Assembly: GCA_005884715.1 (NCBI GenBank)
Contig: VAZZ01000045.1
Coordinates: 3,772 to 15,754, forward strand
Reading direction: 5' to 3'
Length of the DNA: 11,983 bases
Source: Alphaproteobacteria bacterium
GTDB taxonomy: Bacteria > Pseudomonadota > Alphaproteobacteria > Rhizobiales > Aestuariivirgaceae
Positions 5,886-11,983 of this stretch are shown piece after piece (position 1 is the first letter of the stretch; every line of letters begins with the position of its first letter). A program made the translations under genes and the position numbers. A model generated the notes under the pieces. It ran no database searches and had not been told where the DNA came from. It saw nothing but the letters and a program-made list of their open reading frames with translations.

Positions 5886-8016
5886 ATGGATGTAAAGACC
5901 GAGGACAAGAGCGCGGGCAAGTGCCCGTTCACGGGCGGCACGCGCGGACACAGGAACCCCGACTGGTGGCCGGACGCGCTTGACGTTTCGGTTCTTCACC
6001 GGAACTCCAATTTGTCCGATCCGATGGGCGAGGCGTTCGACTACGCCAAGGAGTTCAAGACTCTTGATCTCAACGCCGTGATCAAAGACCTGCGAGCCCT
6101 GATGACGGATTCGCAGGATTGGTGGCCGGCCGATTTCGGTCACTACGGCGGTCTGATGATCCGTATGGCATGGCACAGTGCGGGCACGTACCGCATCACC
6201 GACGGCCGCGGCGGCGCCGGCGCCGGCCAGCAGCGTTTCGCGCCCCTGAATAGCTGGCCTGATAATGCGAACCTCGATAAGGCGCGCCGTCTGCTATGGC
6301 CGATTAAGCAGAAATACGGCCGGAAAATCTCGTGGGCTGACCTGATGATTCTCGCCGGCAATGTCGCGCTTGAGTCGATGGGCTTTAAGACGTTCGGTTT
6401 CGCCGGCGGCCGTGCCGACGTTTGGGAGCCTGAGGAGCTCTACTGGGGTCCTGAGGGGACGTGGCTGGGCGACGAGCGCTACAGCGGTGAGCGTCAGCTA
6501 GCGGAGCCACTAGGTGCGGTGCAGATGGGTCTGATCTATGTCAATCCGGAAGGCCCGAACGGCAACCCGGACCCAGTCGCGGCGGCCAAGGACATCCGCG
6601 AGACGTTCTTCCGTATGGCGATGAATGACGAAGAGACCGTCGCGCTGATTGCCGGGGGCCACAGCTTCGGCAAGACGCACGGTGCTGGCGATCCATCCCT
6701 GGTCGGACCGGAACCAGAAAGCGGCGCCCTTGAGGATCAGGGCTTAGGTTGGAAGAGCAAGCACCGCACCGGCGTCGGCGCCGATGCCATCACCGGCGGT
6801 CCGGAAGTCACTTGGACGCAGACACCGACGAAGTGGAGCAACCTTTTCTTCAAGAACTTGTTCGAAAACGAATGGGAGCTGACAAAGAGTCCGGCGGGTG
6901 CAAAGCAATGGCGGGCCAAAAATGCGGAAGCCGCAATACCCGACGCATTCGACAAGACGAAAAAGCACGTGCCGACCATGCTGACCACCGATCTCTCGCT
7001 GCGGTTGGACCCGGCCTATGAGAAGATCTCGCGGCGCTTCTATGAGCATCCGGATCAGTTCGCCGATGCGTTTGCGCGCGCCTGGTTCAAGCTCACGCAC
7101 CGCGACATGGGTCCGATCGCGCGCTATCTCGGCCCGCTCGTGCCGAAAGAGCAACTGATATGGCAGGACCCGATCCCAGGCTCTGAAGGCCAAGATTCTC
7201 GCGTCCGGCCTGTCTGTGTCCCACCTGGTTTCGACGGCGTGGGCTTCGGCATCAACGTTCCGCCGCTCCGACAAGCGTGGTGGCGCGAACGGCGCGCGCA
7301 TCCGCCTGGCGCCTCAGAAGGACTGGGAGGTCAATCAGCCCAAGGATCTCGCGACGGTGTTTCAGAAGCTCGAAGCGATCCAGAAGGAGTTCGGCAAAAA
7401 GGTTTCGCTTGCCGATCTGATCGTTCTCGGCGGCAACGCCGCGATCGAAAAAGCTGCAAAGGACGCCGGCGTCCAAGTAAAAGTCCCCTTCACCCCGGGA
7501 CGCATGGATGCGTCGCAAGAGCAGACCGACGTCGCCTCCTTTGCCCCGCTCGAACCGCGCGCCGACGGCTTCCGCAACTACATTAGCGGCAAGAAGCAGT
7601 TCATGGCACCTGAGGAGGCATTGGTGGATCGGGCACAATTGCTGACGCTGACGGCGCCGGAGATGACAGTCCTCATCGGCGGACTGCGCGTCCTCGGGGC
7701 AAACGCCGGCCAGACCAAGCACGGCGTCTTCACCAAGAAGCCGGAGACGCTGACGAACGACTTCTTCCTCAACCTGCTCGACATGAGCATCTATTGGCAG
7801 CCGGTCGCCGGCTCCGATGGCGTATATGAGGGACGCGACCGCAAGACGAACGCAGTCAAGTGGACCGGCACGGTCGACCTTGTCTTCGGCTCGCATTCGC
7901 AGCTCCGCGCGTTCGCTGAAGTGTATGGCTGCGCCGATTCGCAGGCGAAGTTCGTGAAGGACTTCGTGGCGGCATGGACCAAGGTGATGAACGCCGATCG
8001 CTTCGATCTCGCCTGA
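5886..8016 (+). pseudogene. katG: catalase-peroxidase KatG, frameshifted by an internal deletion
   Basis: Bifunctional heme enzyme that removes hydrogen peroxide and also acts as a peroxidase. Residues 1-431 form an intact N-terminal heme domain: distal Arg93, Trp96 and His97 in 'RMAWHSAGTYR', Tyr218 and Met244 (with Trp96, the Met-Tyr-Trp adduct), proximal His259 in 'AGGHSFGKTHG' and Trp310. All are offset by 11 from M. tuberculosis numbering. After 'LIWQDPIP' (to 7178) the frame breaks. Correct KatG sequence resumes at 7180 with 'ALKAKILASGLSVSHLVS' in another frame and continues to 'VMNADRFDLA' at the stop (8016). About 13 residues are missing, a loss of about 38 nt. Without the shift the length would be about 722, normal for the family. 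As written, translation would give 566 residues with a nonsense tail after 431 and no C-terminal domain, which is needed for activity in studied KatGs. Either a real lesion or an assembly fault. Confidence 0.9.
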
Positions 8017-8036
8017 CTCAAAGGGTTCTCGACATT

Positions 8037-8144
8037 AAGCTGGGCCCGAGCCAAACCGATGCCCAGGATGATGTTGGACGGCGAGAAGGTCGCTTGCGGC
8101 GGGCATTCCGCATGCGGCCACACTTTGGTGAGATCGAAGGTATC
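8037..8144 (-). pseudogene. monofunctional heme catalase relic
   Basis: On the minus strand the segment reads 'DTFDLTKVWPHAECPPQA' followed by 'TFSPSNIILGIGLARAQL'. The first block is the catalase signature around 'FDLTKVWPH', the second the 'AFSPSNIVPGIG' block that in intact catalases lies some 25 residues further on, so an internal piece is missing but the frame is kept. A TAG at 8156-8154 closes the frame upstream and katG's 3' end follows on the other side. No heme-ligand region or other catalase part is visible. The relic sits tail-to-tail against katG, a second enzyme for the same substrate. Confidence 0.7.
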
Positions 8145-8163
8145 CCGGCAGGCCTAACCGGCC

Positions 8164-8811
8164 TCAGCCTTCGCGCGCCAGCCTCTTGTCGAGATAGGTG
8201 GCACAGATCTTGGTCAGGTCATCAATCCTGTCCTGGAAGAAGTGGTTGGCACCCTGCATCACCTTGTGCTCGATCACGATGCCCTTCTGGGTCTTGAGCT
8301 TGGTCACCAGCGTATTGACGGCTTCAGGTGGTGTCACGGTGTCCTTATCGCCATTGACGAAGAGGCCCGATGCCGGGCAGGGGGCGAGGAACGAGAAGTC
8401 ATAGTGCTTGGCGAGGGGGGCGACGGAAATAAAGCCCGAGATTTCCGGCCGGCGCATCAGAAGCTGCATCGAGATCCAGGCGCCGAAAGAAATGCCGGCA
8501 ATCCAGCAGATCTTCGCCTCGCGATTATGCGCCTGCAGCCAATCCAGCGCCGAAGCCGCGTCGGAAAGCTCCCCGGCGCCATTTTCGAACAGACCCTGGC
8601 TCCTGCCGACGCCGCGAAAGTTGAAGCGAAGCACCGAGAAGCCGCGCTGGGCAAACATATAATAGAGCGAATGCACGATCGGATTGTTCATCGTGCCGCC
8701 GAAGCTCGGATGCGGGTGCAGGAGGATTGCGATCGGGGATCCCTGGGCTTTCGAGTGGTGGTAGCGCGCTTCGATCCGGCCAGCCGGCCCATTGAAAATC
8801 ACTTCAGGCAT
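8164..8811 (-). CDS. COG2945-type alpha/beta hydrolase
   Basis: A 215-residue cytosolic protein with the alpha/beta hydrolase fold. 'IAILLHPHPSFGGTMNNPIV' at 27-46 holds the HPHP oxyanion-loop motif typical of COG2945 proteins, and 'LRFNFRGVGRSQG' at 61-73 is the usual strand-loop. The nucleophile elbow is 'GISFG' at 106-110 with Ser108. The acid is probably Asp157 in 'GDKDTV' and the base His190 in 'GANHFF'. No signal peptide or membrane segment is visible. The natural substrate of this family is unknown; esterase or peptidase activity is a guess. It diverges from iscR across a 216-bp regulatory region. As I remember it, this family is often found beside suf genes in Rhizobiales. A weak hairpin (8150-8164) lies at its stop with no T-run. 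Confidence 0.85.
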   Translation of the reverse strand: MPEVIFNGPAGRIEARYHHSKAQGSPIAILLHPHPSFGGTMNNPIVHSLYYMFAQRGFSVLRFNFRGVGRSQGLFENGAGELSDAASALDWLQAHNREAKICWIAGISFGAWISMQLLMRRPEISGFISVAPLAKHYDFSFLAPCPASGLFVNGDKDTVTPPEAVNTLVTKLKTQKGIVIEHKVMQGANHFFQDRIDDLTKICATYLDKRLAREG

Positions 8812-8873
8812 GAGCGAATGTCGATCCTGTTCTGGATATGGCGGTCATTTAAAATCGGGTGAGATCCGGCGAA

Positions 8874-8898
8874 ATAGTTGACTCCGGTAGTCGGATAT
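8874..8898. promoter_or_regulatory. IscR type 1-like binding site
   Basis: ATAGTTGACT-CCGGT-AGTCGGATAT is an inverted repeat. It matches about 20 of 25 positions of the type 1 IscR motif (ATASYYGACT-RWWWY-AGTCRRSTAT), with the mismatches mostly in the AT-rich centre. It overlaps the -35 element and spacer of the iscR promoter, the classic arrangement for autorepression by [2Fe-2S]-IscR. Confidence 0.75.
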
Positions 8899-8906
8899 TC
8901 TATTTT
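8878..8906 (+). promoter_or_regulatory. iscR-suf promoter
   Basis: TTGACT at 8878-8883 (5/6 to consensus), a 17-bp spacer, and TATTTT at 8901-8906 (4/6). The predicted transcription start is near 8913, giving a leader of about 115 nt before iscR. Confidence 0.7.
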
Positions 8907-8911
8907 CCCTG

Positions 8912-8928
8912 TTTAGAATTGTTCAAAG
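8912..8928. promoter_or_regulatory. Irr iron-control-element-like box
   Basis: TTTAGAA-TTG-TTCAAAG matches 12 of 14 defined positions of the alphaproteobacterial ICE (TTTAGAA-N3-TTCTAAA). It covers the predicted start site just after the -10 element, a position suited to repression. Iron- and heme-dependent control of suf genes by Irr or RirA is established in Rhizobiales; binding here is inferred. Confidence 0.6.
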
Positions 8929-8935
8929 GAAATAG

Positions 8936-8984
8936 ACTCCCTCGGACGCCGGGCGAGGCCGGTCCTTAGCACGGCCGAGGGGGT
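8936..8984 (+). promoter_or_regulatory. leader stem-loop upstream of iscR
   Basis: ACTCCCTCGG (8936-8945) pairs with CCGAGGGGGT (8975-8984) in a 10-bp stem with one G-U pair. The 29-nt loop could itself form a small CCGG/CCGG helix. It lies within the predicted 5' leader, ending 43 nt before the iscR start codon, and no T-run follows. Confidence 0.45.
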
Positions 8985-9027
8985 GAATGGCAAGTTTTCT
9001 CAACGCGGCGGCAGCGGAAAAGCAACT

Positions 9028-9519
9028 ATGAAACTTTCAACCAAGGGTAGATATGCTGTGATGGCCATGGTCGATATCGGCCAGAATGGCGAGGGCCGGA
9101 CCGTTTCGCTGGCCGAGATCGCCGAGCGCCAGGACATCAGCCAGGAATATCTCGAACAGCTCTTTGTCAAGCTGCGCAAGGCGGGTCTGGTGCTGAGCGC
9201 TAGGGGCCCCGGCGGCGGCTACCGGCTGGCCCATCCGGCCGGCGATATCGTCATCTACGACATCATCGCCGCGGTCGACGAGCCAATGAAAATGACGCGC
9301 TGTGAGGGCGACGCGGTGGAAGGCTGCGTCAGGGGCGAACGCTGCAGCACCCATGATTTGTGGTCCTCGATCGGCCGGCAAGTGAATACTTTCCTCGCCA
9401 ATGTCACGCTCGATGATGTGGTGAACCGGCGCAATCTGGCGCTTGAGGCATCTATTCGCCAGGCCAAGGCGCGCTATGTACCCAAGGCGCGAAATGAGGT
9501 CGATGCGCATATATCTTGA
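9028..9519 (+). CDS. iscR: Rrf2-family Fe-S sensing regulator IscR
   Basis: A 163-residue winged-helix transcription factor that binds a [2Fe-2S] cluster and adjusts Fe-S assembly genes to demand. The start 'MKLSTKGRYAVMAMVDI' is typical of the family, the recognition-helix region is 'ISQEYLEQLFVKLRKAGLV' at 37-55, and the wing is 'SARGPGGGYRLA' at 57-68. The cluster ligands appear as Cys92, Cys100, Cys106 and His109 (CX7CX5CX2H), with the first spacing two residues longer than in E. coli IscR. I chose ATG 9028 because homology begins there and GGAAA lies 7 bp upstream. A GTG at 8983 would add 15 unlike residues. The stop overlaps the next gene. A matching IscR box in its own promoter supports autoregulation. 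Confidence 0.93.
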   Translation: MKLSTKGRYAVMAMVDIGQNGEGRTVSLAEIAERQDISQEYLEQLFVKLRKAGLVLSARGPGGGYRLAHPAGDIVIYDIIAAVDEPMKMTRCEGDAVEGCVRGERCSTHDLWSSIGRQVNTFLANVTLDDVVNRRNLALEASIRQAKARYVPKARNEVDAHIS

Positions 9520-10582
9520 CCATAATGCCACGAGCCCGCTGCGCGAGAGTGCCAGAAACGCAATGCTCGCCGCACTTGAGCTGCATGGCAATGCATCCTC
9601 CATTCATGCGGAGGGCCGCAAGGCGCATGCACTTCTCGATGACGCGCGTGAGGCCATCAGCAGGGCGGTGGGGGCGATCGCCCCCATGGTCGTGTTCACC
9701 TCGGGCGGCAGCGAAGCCAATAATCTGGCGCTCAAGGGGGCACCGGTCAGGCGCCTGATCGTCTCCACCATCGAACATCCATCGGTGCTCGAGGCGGCCA
9801 AGGTATCGGGCAAGCAGGTGGATATCGTCCCGGTTGATGGCCAGGGCATCATCGATCTCTTCGCCCTCGATCAGCTTCTGGCGAGAGGACCCAAGACCCT
9901 GGTCAGCGTCATGCTCGCCAATAACGAAACAGGCGTCATCGAACCGGTGCGCGATGTGGTAGCCGTGGCGCATAGACACGGCGCCCTGGTGCATTGCGAT
10001 GCGGTCCAGGCTCTTGGCAAGATCGCCGTCAATTTCGGCCTCCTGGGCGTCGATCTCTTGAGCGTGTCGGCACACAAGCTCGGCGGACCTTGGGGCGCCG
10101 GGGCTCTCATTATCCGCGATGGCCTGGCGCTCTTTCCCCTCATCCATGGCGGCGGCCAGGAATTACGCCGGCGCGCCGGTACCGAGAATATCGCCGCGAT
10201 TGCCGGTTTTGCCGCTGCTGTTCAGGAAAAAATACTTGAAATCAAGAGTTTGCGTGACTATCTTGAATTGAGGCTTGAAGGCACGAAGATCTTTGGCGCT
10301 GAGGCCGAGCGGCTGCCCAATACCAGTTGCTTCGCCATGCCTGGACTTGCCGCCGAAACGGCGCTCATGGCGCTCGACCTTGCCGGTTTTGCCGTTTCCT
10401 CGGGCTCGGCCTGCTCTTCCGGCAAGGTGGCGAAATCGCATGTGCTGGCGGCGATGGGCATTGCGCCCGATCTCGCAAGCTCCGCCATCCGCGTCAGCCT
10501 GGGCTGGACGACGACGCCACAAGACATTGAACAGTTCATCTCCGCCTGGGCGAAGCTCATCGCGCGGCGGAAAGCGGCATAG
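9494..10582 (+). CDS. cysteine desulfurase (NifS/IscS-type class V aminotransferase)
   Basis: PLP enzyme that takes sulfur from L-cysteine as an enzyme-bound persulfide and passes it to the Fe-S scaffold. From ATG 9494 the protein has 362 residues: 'IYLDHNATSPLR' at 6-17, 'FTSGGSEANNLALKG' at 68-82, 'IEHPSV' with His95 stacking on PLP, 'LANNETGVIEP' at 141-151, Asp169 in 'VHCDAVQA', the Schiff-base Lys195 in 'SVSAHKLGGP', 'RAGTENI' at 227-233, and the persulfide Cys307 in 'SSGSACSSG'. The short active-site loop and overall form are group I-like (NifS/IscS) rather than SufS-like. The start overlaps iscR by 26 bp, suggesting translational coupling. ATG 9503 is an equally family-like start, but AAGG at 9484-9487 is better spaced for 9494. 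sufB follows 10 bp after the stop. I leave the symbol blank because the iscS, nifS and sufS labels are used inconsistently for this gene. Confidence 0.93.
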   Translation: MRSMRIYLDHNATSPLRESARNAMLAALELHGNASSIHAEGRKAHALLDDAREAISRAVGAIAPMVVFTSGGSEANNLALKGAPVRRLIVSTIEHPSVLEAAKVSGKQVDIVPVDGQGIIDLFALDQLLARGPKTLVSVMLANNETGVIEPVRDVVAVAHRHGALVHCDAVQALGKIAVNFGLLGVDLLSVSAHKLGGPWGAGALIIRDGLALFPLIHGGGQELRRRAGTENIAAIAGFAAAVQEKILEIKSLRDYLELRLEGTKIFGAEAERLPNTSCFAMPGLAAETALMALDLAGFAVSSGSACSSGKVAKSHVLAAMGIAPDLASSAIRVSLGWTTTPQDIEQFISAWAKLIARRKAA

Positions 10583-10592
10583 GAAGAAGAAA

Positions 10593-11983
10593 ATGGCCGA
10601 TACCGACACAATCGAACTCGTCAAGGATATTGACGTCGACAAGTACAAATACGGTTTCATCACCGATATCGAATCCGACCTGGCGCCCAAGGGCCTTAAT
10701 GAGGACATCGTTGCCTTCATCTCGAACAAGAAGGGCGAGCCGGCCTGGATGCTCGAATGGCGGCTTGAGGCCTATCGGCGCTGGCTCCAGGTTGATGAAC
10801 CGACCTGGGCGAAGATCAAGCATCCGAAGATCGATTTCCAGGATCTGCATTATTATGCAGCGCCGAAGAGCATGTCGGGGCCGAAGAGCCTCGATGAGGT
10901 CGATCCGGAGCTGCTGAGGACCTATGAGAAGCTCGGCATCCCGTTGCGCGAGCGGGAAGTGCTGGCGGGCGTCGAGCGCACGAGGGTCGCGGTCGACGCG
11001 GTGTTCGATTCGATCTCGGTCGTCACCACTTTCAAGGACGAACTTGCCAAGGCCGGCGTCATCTTCTGCTCGATCTCGGAAGCGATCCGCGAGCATCCGG
11101 AACTTGTAAAGAAGTATCTGGGCTCAGTCGTCCCGCAGGGCGACAATTTCTATGCCGCCCTCAATTCGGCGGTCTTCTCCGACGGCTCCTTTGTCTATGT
11201 GCCGCCCAATACCCGCTGCCCGATGGAGCTTTCAACCTATTTCCGCATCAATGAGAAGAAGACCGCCCAGTTCGAGCGCACGCTGATCATCGCCGACAAG
11301 GGGTCCTATGTGTCCTACCTCGAAGGCTGCACCGCGCCGACGCGCGATGAGAACCAGCTTCATGCCGCGGTGGTTGAATTGATCGCGCTCGATGATGCCG
11401 AGATCAAATATTCGACCGTGCAGAACTGGTATCCGGGTGACAAGGAAGGCAAGGGCGGCGTCTTCAATTTCGTGACCAAACGCGGCGACTGCCGTGGGCG
11501 CAATGCCAAGATCTCCTGGACCCAGGTCGAGACCGGCTCCGCCATCACCTGGAAATATCCGAGCTGCATCCTGCGTGGCGACAATTCGCGCGGCGAGTTC
11601 TATTCGATCGCTATTTCAAACGGTCGCCAGCAAATCGATTCCGGCACCAAGATGATCCATCTCGGCAAGAACACGACGAGCCGGATCATCTCCAAGGGCA
11701 TTGCCGCGGGCCGCAGCGACAACACCTATCGCGGTCTCGTCTCGGCGCACCGCAAGGCGACCAATGCCAGGAACTTCACCCAGTGTGATTCACTGCTGAT
11801 CGGCGATAAATGCGGCGCCCATACCGTGCCCTATATCGAGGCAAAGACGCTCACCGCGCAGTTCGAGCATGAGGCGACGACGTCCAAGATCTCCGATGAC
11901 CAGATGTTCTACTGCCAGTCGCGCGGTCTGTCGCAGGAAGAGGCGGTGACCTTGATCGTCAACGGCTTCGTGCGCGACGTGCT
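10593..11983 (+). CDS. sufB: SufB, Fe-S cluster scaffold subunit (3' end cut by window)
   Basis: SufB is the scaffold core of the cytosolic SufBCD complex, on which Fe-S clusters form with sulfur from the desulfurase and ATP hydrolysis by SufC. 463 codons are visible of about 490 expected; the frame is open at the last base. Recognisable blocks: 'KYKYGFITDIESDLAPKGL' near the start, 'EPAWMLEWRLEAYRRW' near 50-65, 'VPPNTRCPMELSTYFRIN', 'SYLEGCTAPTRDENQLHAAV', 'TQVETGSAITWKYPSCIL', 'QIDSGTKMIHLGKNTTSRI' and 'QCDSLLIGDKCGAHT' with Cys398 and Cys407. Cys407 probably corresponds to the essential Cys405 of E. coli. The visible end is 'VTLIVNGFVRDVL'. AGGAAG at 10581-10586 is the ribosome binding site, overlapping the upstream stop. 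sufC and sufD are expected beyond the window. Confidence 0.97.
   Translation, partial: MADTDTIELVKDIDVDKYKYGFITDIESDLAPKGLNEDIVAFISNKKGEPAWMLEWRLEAYRRWLQVDEPTWAKIKHPKIDFQDLHYYAAPKSMSGPKSLDEVDPELLRTYEKLGIPLREREVLAGVERTRVAVDAVFDSISVVTTFKDELAKAGVIFCSISEAIREHPELVKKYLGSVVPQGDNFYAALNSAVFSDGSFVYVPPNTRCPMELSTYFRINEKKTAQFERTLIIADKGSYVSYLEGCTAPTRDENQLHAAVVELIALDDAEIKYSTVQNWYPGDKEGKGGVFNFVTKRGDCRGRNAKISWTQVETGSAITWKYPSCILRGDNSRGEFYSIAISNGRQQIDSGTKMIHLGKNTTSRIISKGIAAGRSDNTYRGLVSAHRKATNARNFTQCDSLLIGDKCGAHTVPYIEAKTLTAQFEHEATTSKISDDQMFYCQSRGLSQEEAVTLIVNGFVRDV

Noticed and set aside
7252..7896. 214-codon minus-strand frame opposite the katG C-terminal region
   Set aside because: Antisense shadow of a conserved KatG domain.
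8150..8164. AGGCC-TAACC-GGCCT hairpin at the hydrolase stop
   Set aside because: Only 5 bp, no T-run, and it overlaps the region of the catalase relic; too weak to call a terminator.
8983..9027. Upstream GTG start extending iscR by 15 residues
   Set aside because: Added residues are unlike the Rrf2 N-terminus, and the codon lies in the 3' arm of the leader hairpin; ATG 9028 has GGAAA at proper spacing.
9452..10147. 231-codon minus-strand frame opposite the cysteine desulfurase
   Set aside because: Shadow of a well-conserved gene; no motifs and no ribosome binding site of note.

Overview
The window looks like chromosomal DNA of a GC-rich alphaproteobacterium, most likely of the Hyphomicrobiales (Rhizobiales). 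Three things point there: an IscR / cysteine desulfurase / SufB operon start, an Irr-type iron-control-element-like box beside an IscR box upstream of iscR, and a divergent tyrS-anmK pair. Taxonomy is inferred from gene content and remembered family features; no search was run.

Layout: (1) 1-1536, the C-terminal part of an AsmA/DUF3971-like envelope protein. (2) 1602-2814, minus strand, tyrosyl-tRNA synthetase broken by a deletion of roughly 44 nt that removes the KMSKS-type loop and shifts the frame. (3) 2768-4570, an insertion bracketed by two 149-bp direct repeats (143/149 identical). Each repeat holds the start of tyrS and the start of anmK. Between them lie the tail of a DOMON-like gene, a complete DUF1343/NamZ-type exo-N-acetylmuramidase gene, and an unassigned scrap on the minus strand. 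(4) 4518-5630, an intact anmK (anhydro-MurNAc kinase). (5) 5647-5761, a relic resembling aquaporin Z on the minus strand. (6) 5886-8016, katG (catalase-peroxidase), frameshifted by a deletion of roughly 38 nt, with a promoter and a Fur/Irr-like palindrome upstream. (7) 8037-8144, a minus-strand relic of a monofunctional heme catalase. (8) 8164-8811, an intact COG2945-type alpha/beta hydrolase on the minus strand. (9) 8874-8984, a compact control region, then iscR, a cysteine desulfurase and sufB, the last cut by the window end.

The right third is an ordinary Fe-S cluster assembly operon with legible regulation: the IscR site overlaps the -35 element and spacer, an Irr-like box covers the presumed start site, and a 10-bp-stem hairpin lies in the leader. 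The middle is a scarred accessory segment: one duplication-flanked cassette, two conserved genes with internal deletions, and at least three gene relics. NamZ and AnmK both act on muramic-acid metabolism, which makes their juxtaposition notable. Whether the two deletions are biological decay or assembly artefacts cannot be decided from the sequence alone. I found no tRNA, rRNA, CRISPR array, transposase or integrase.
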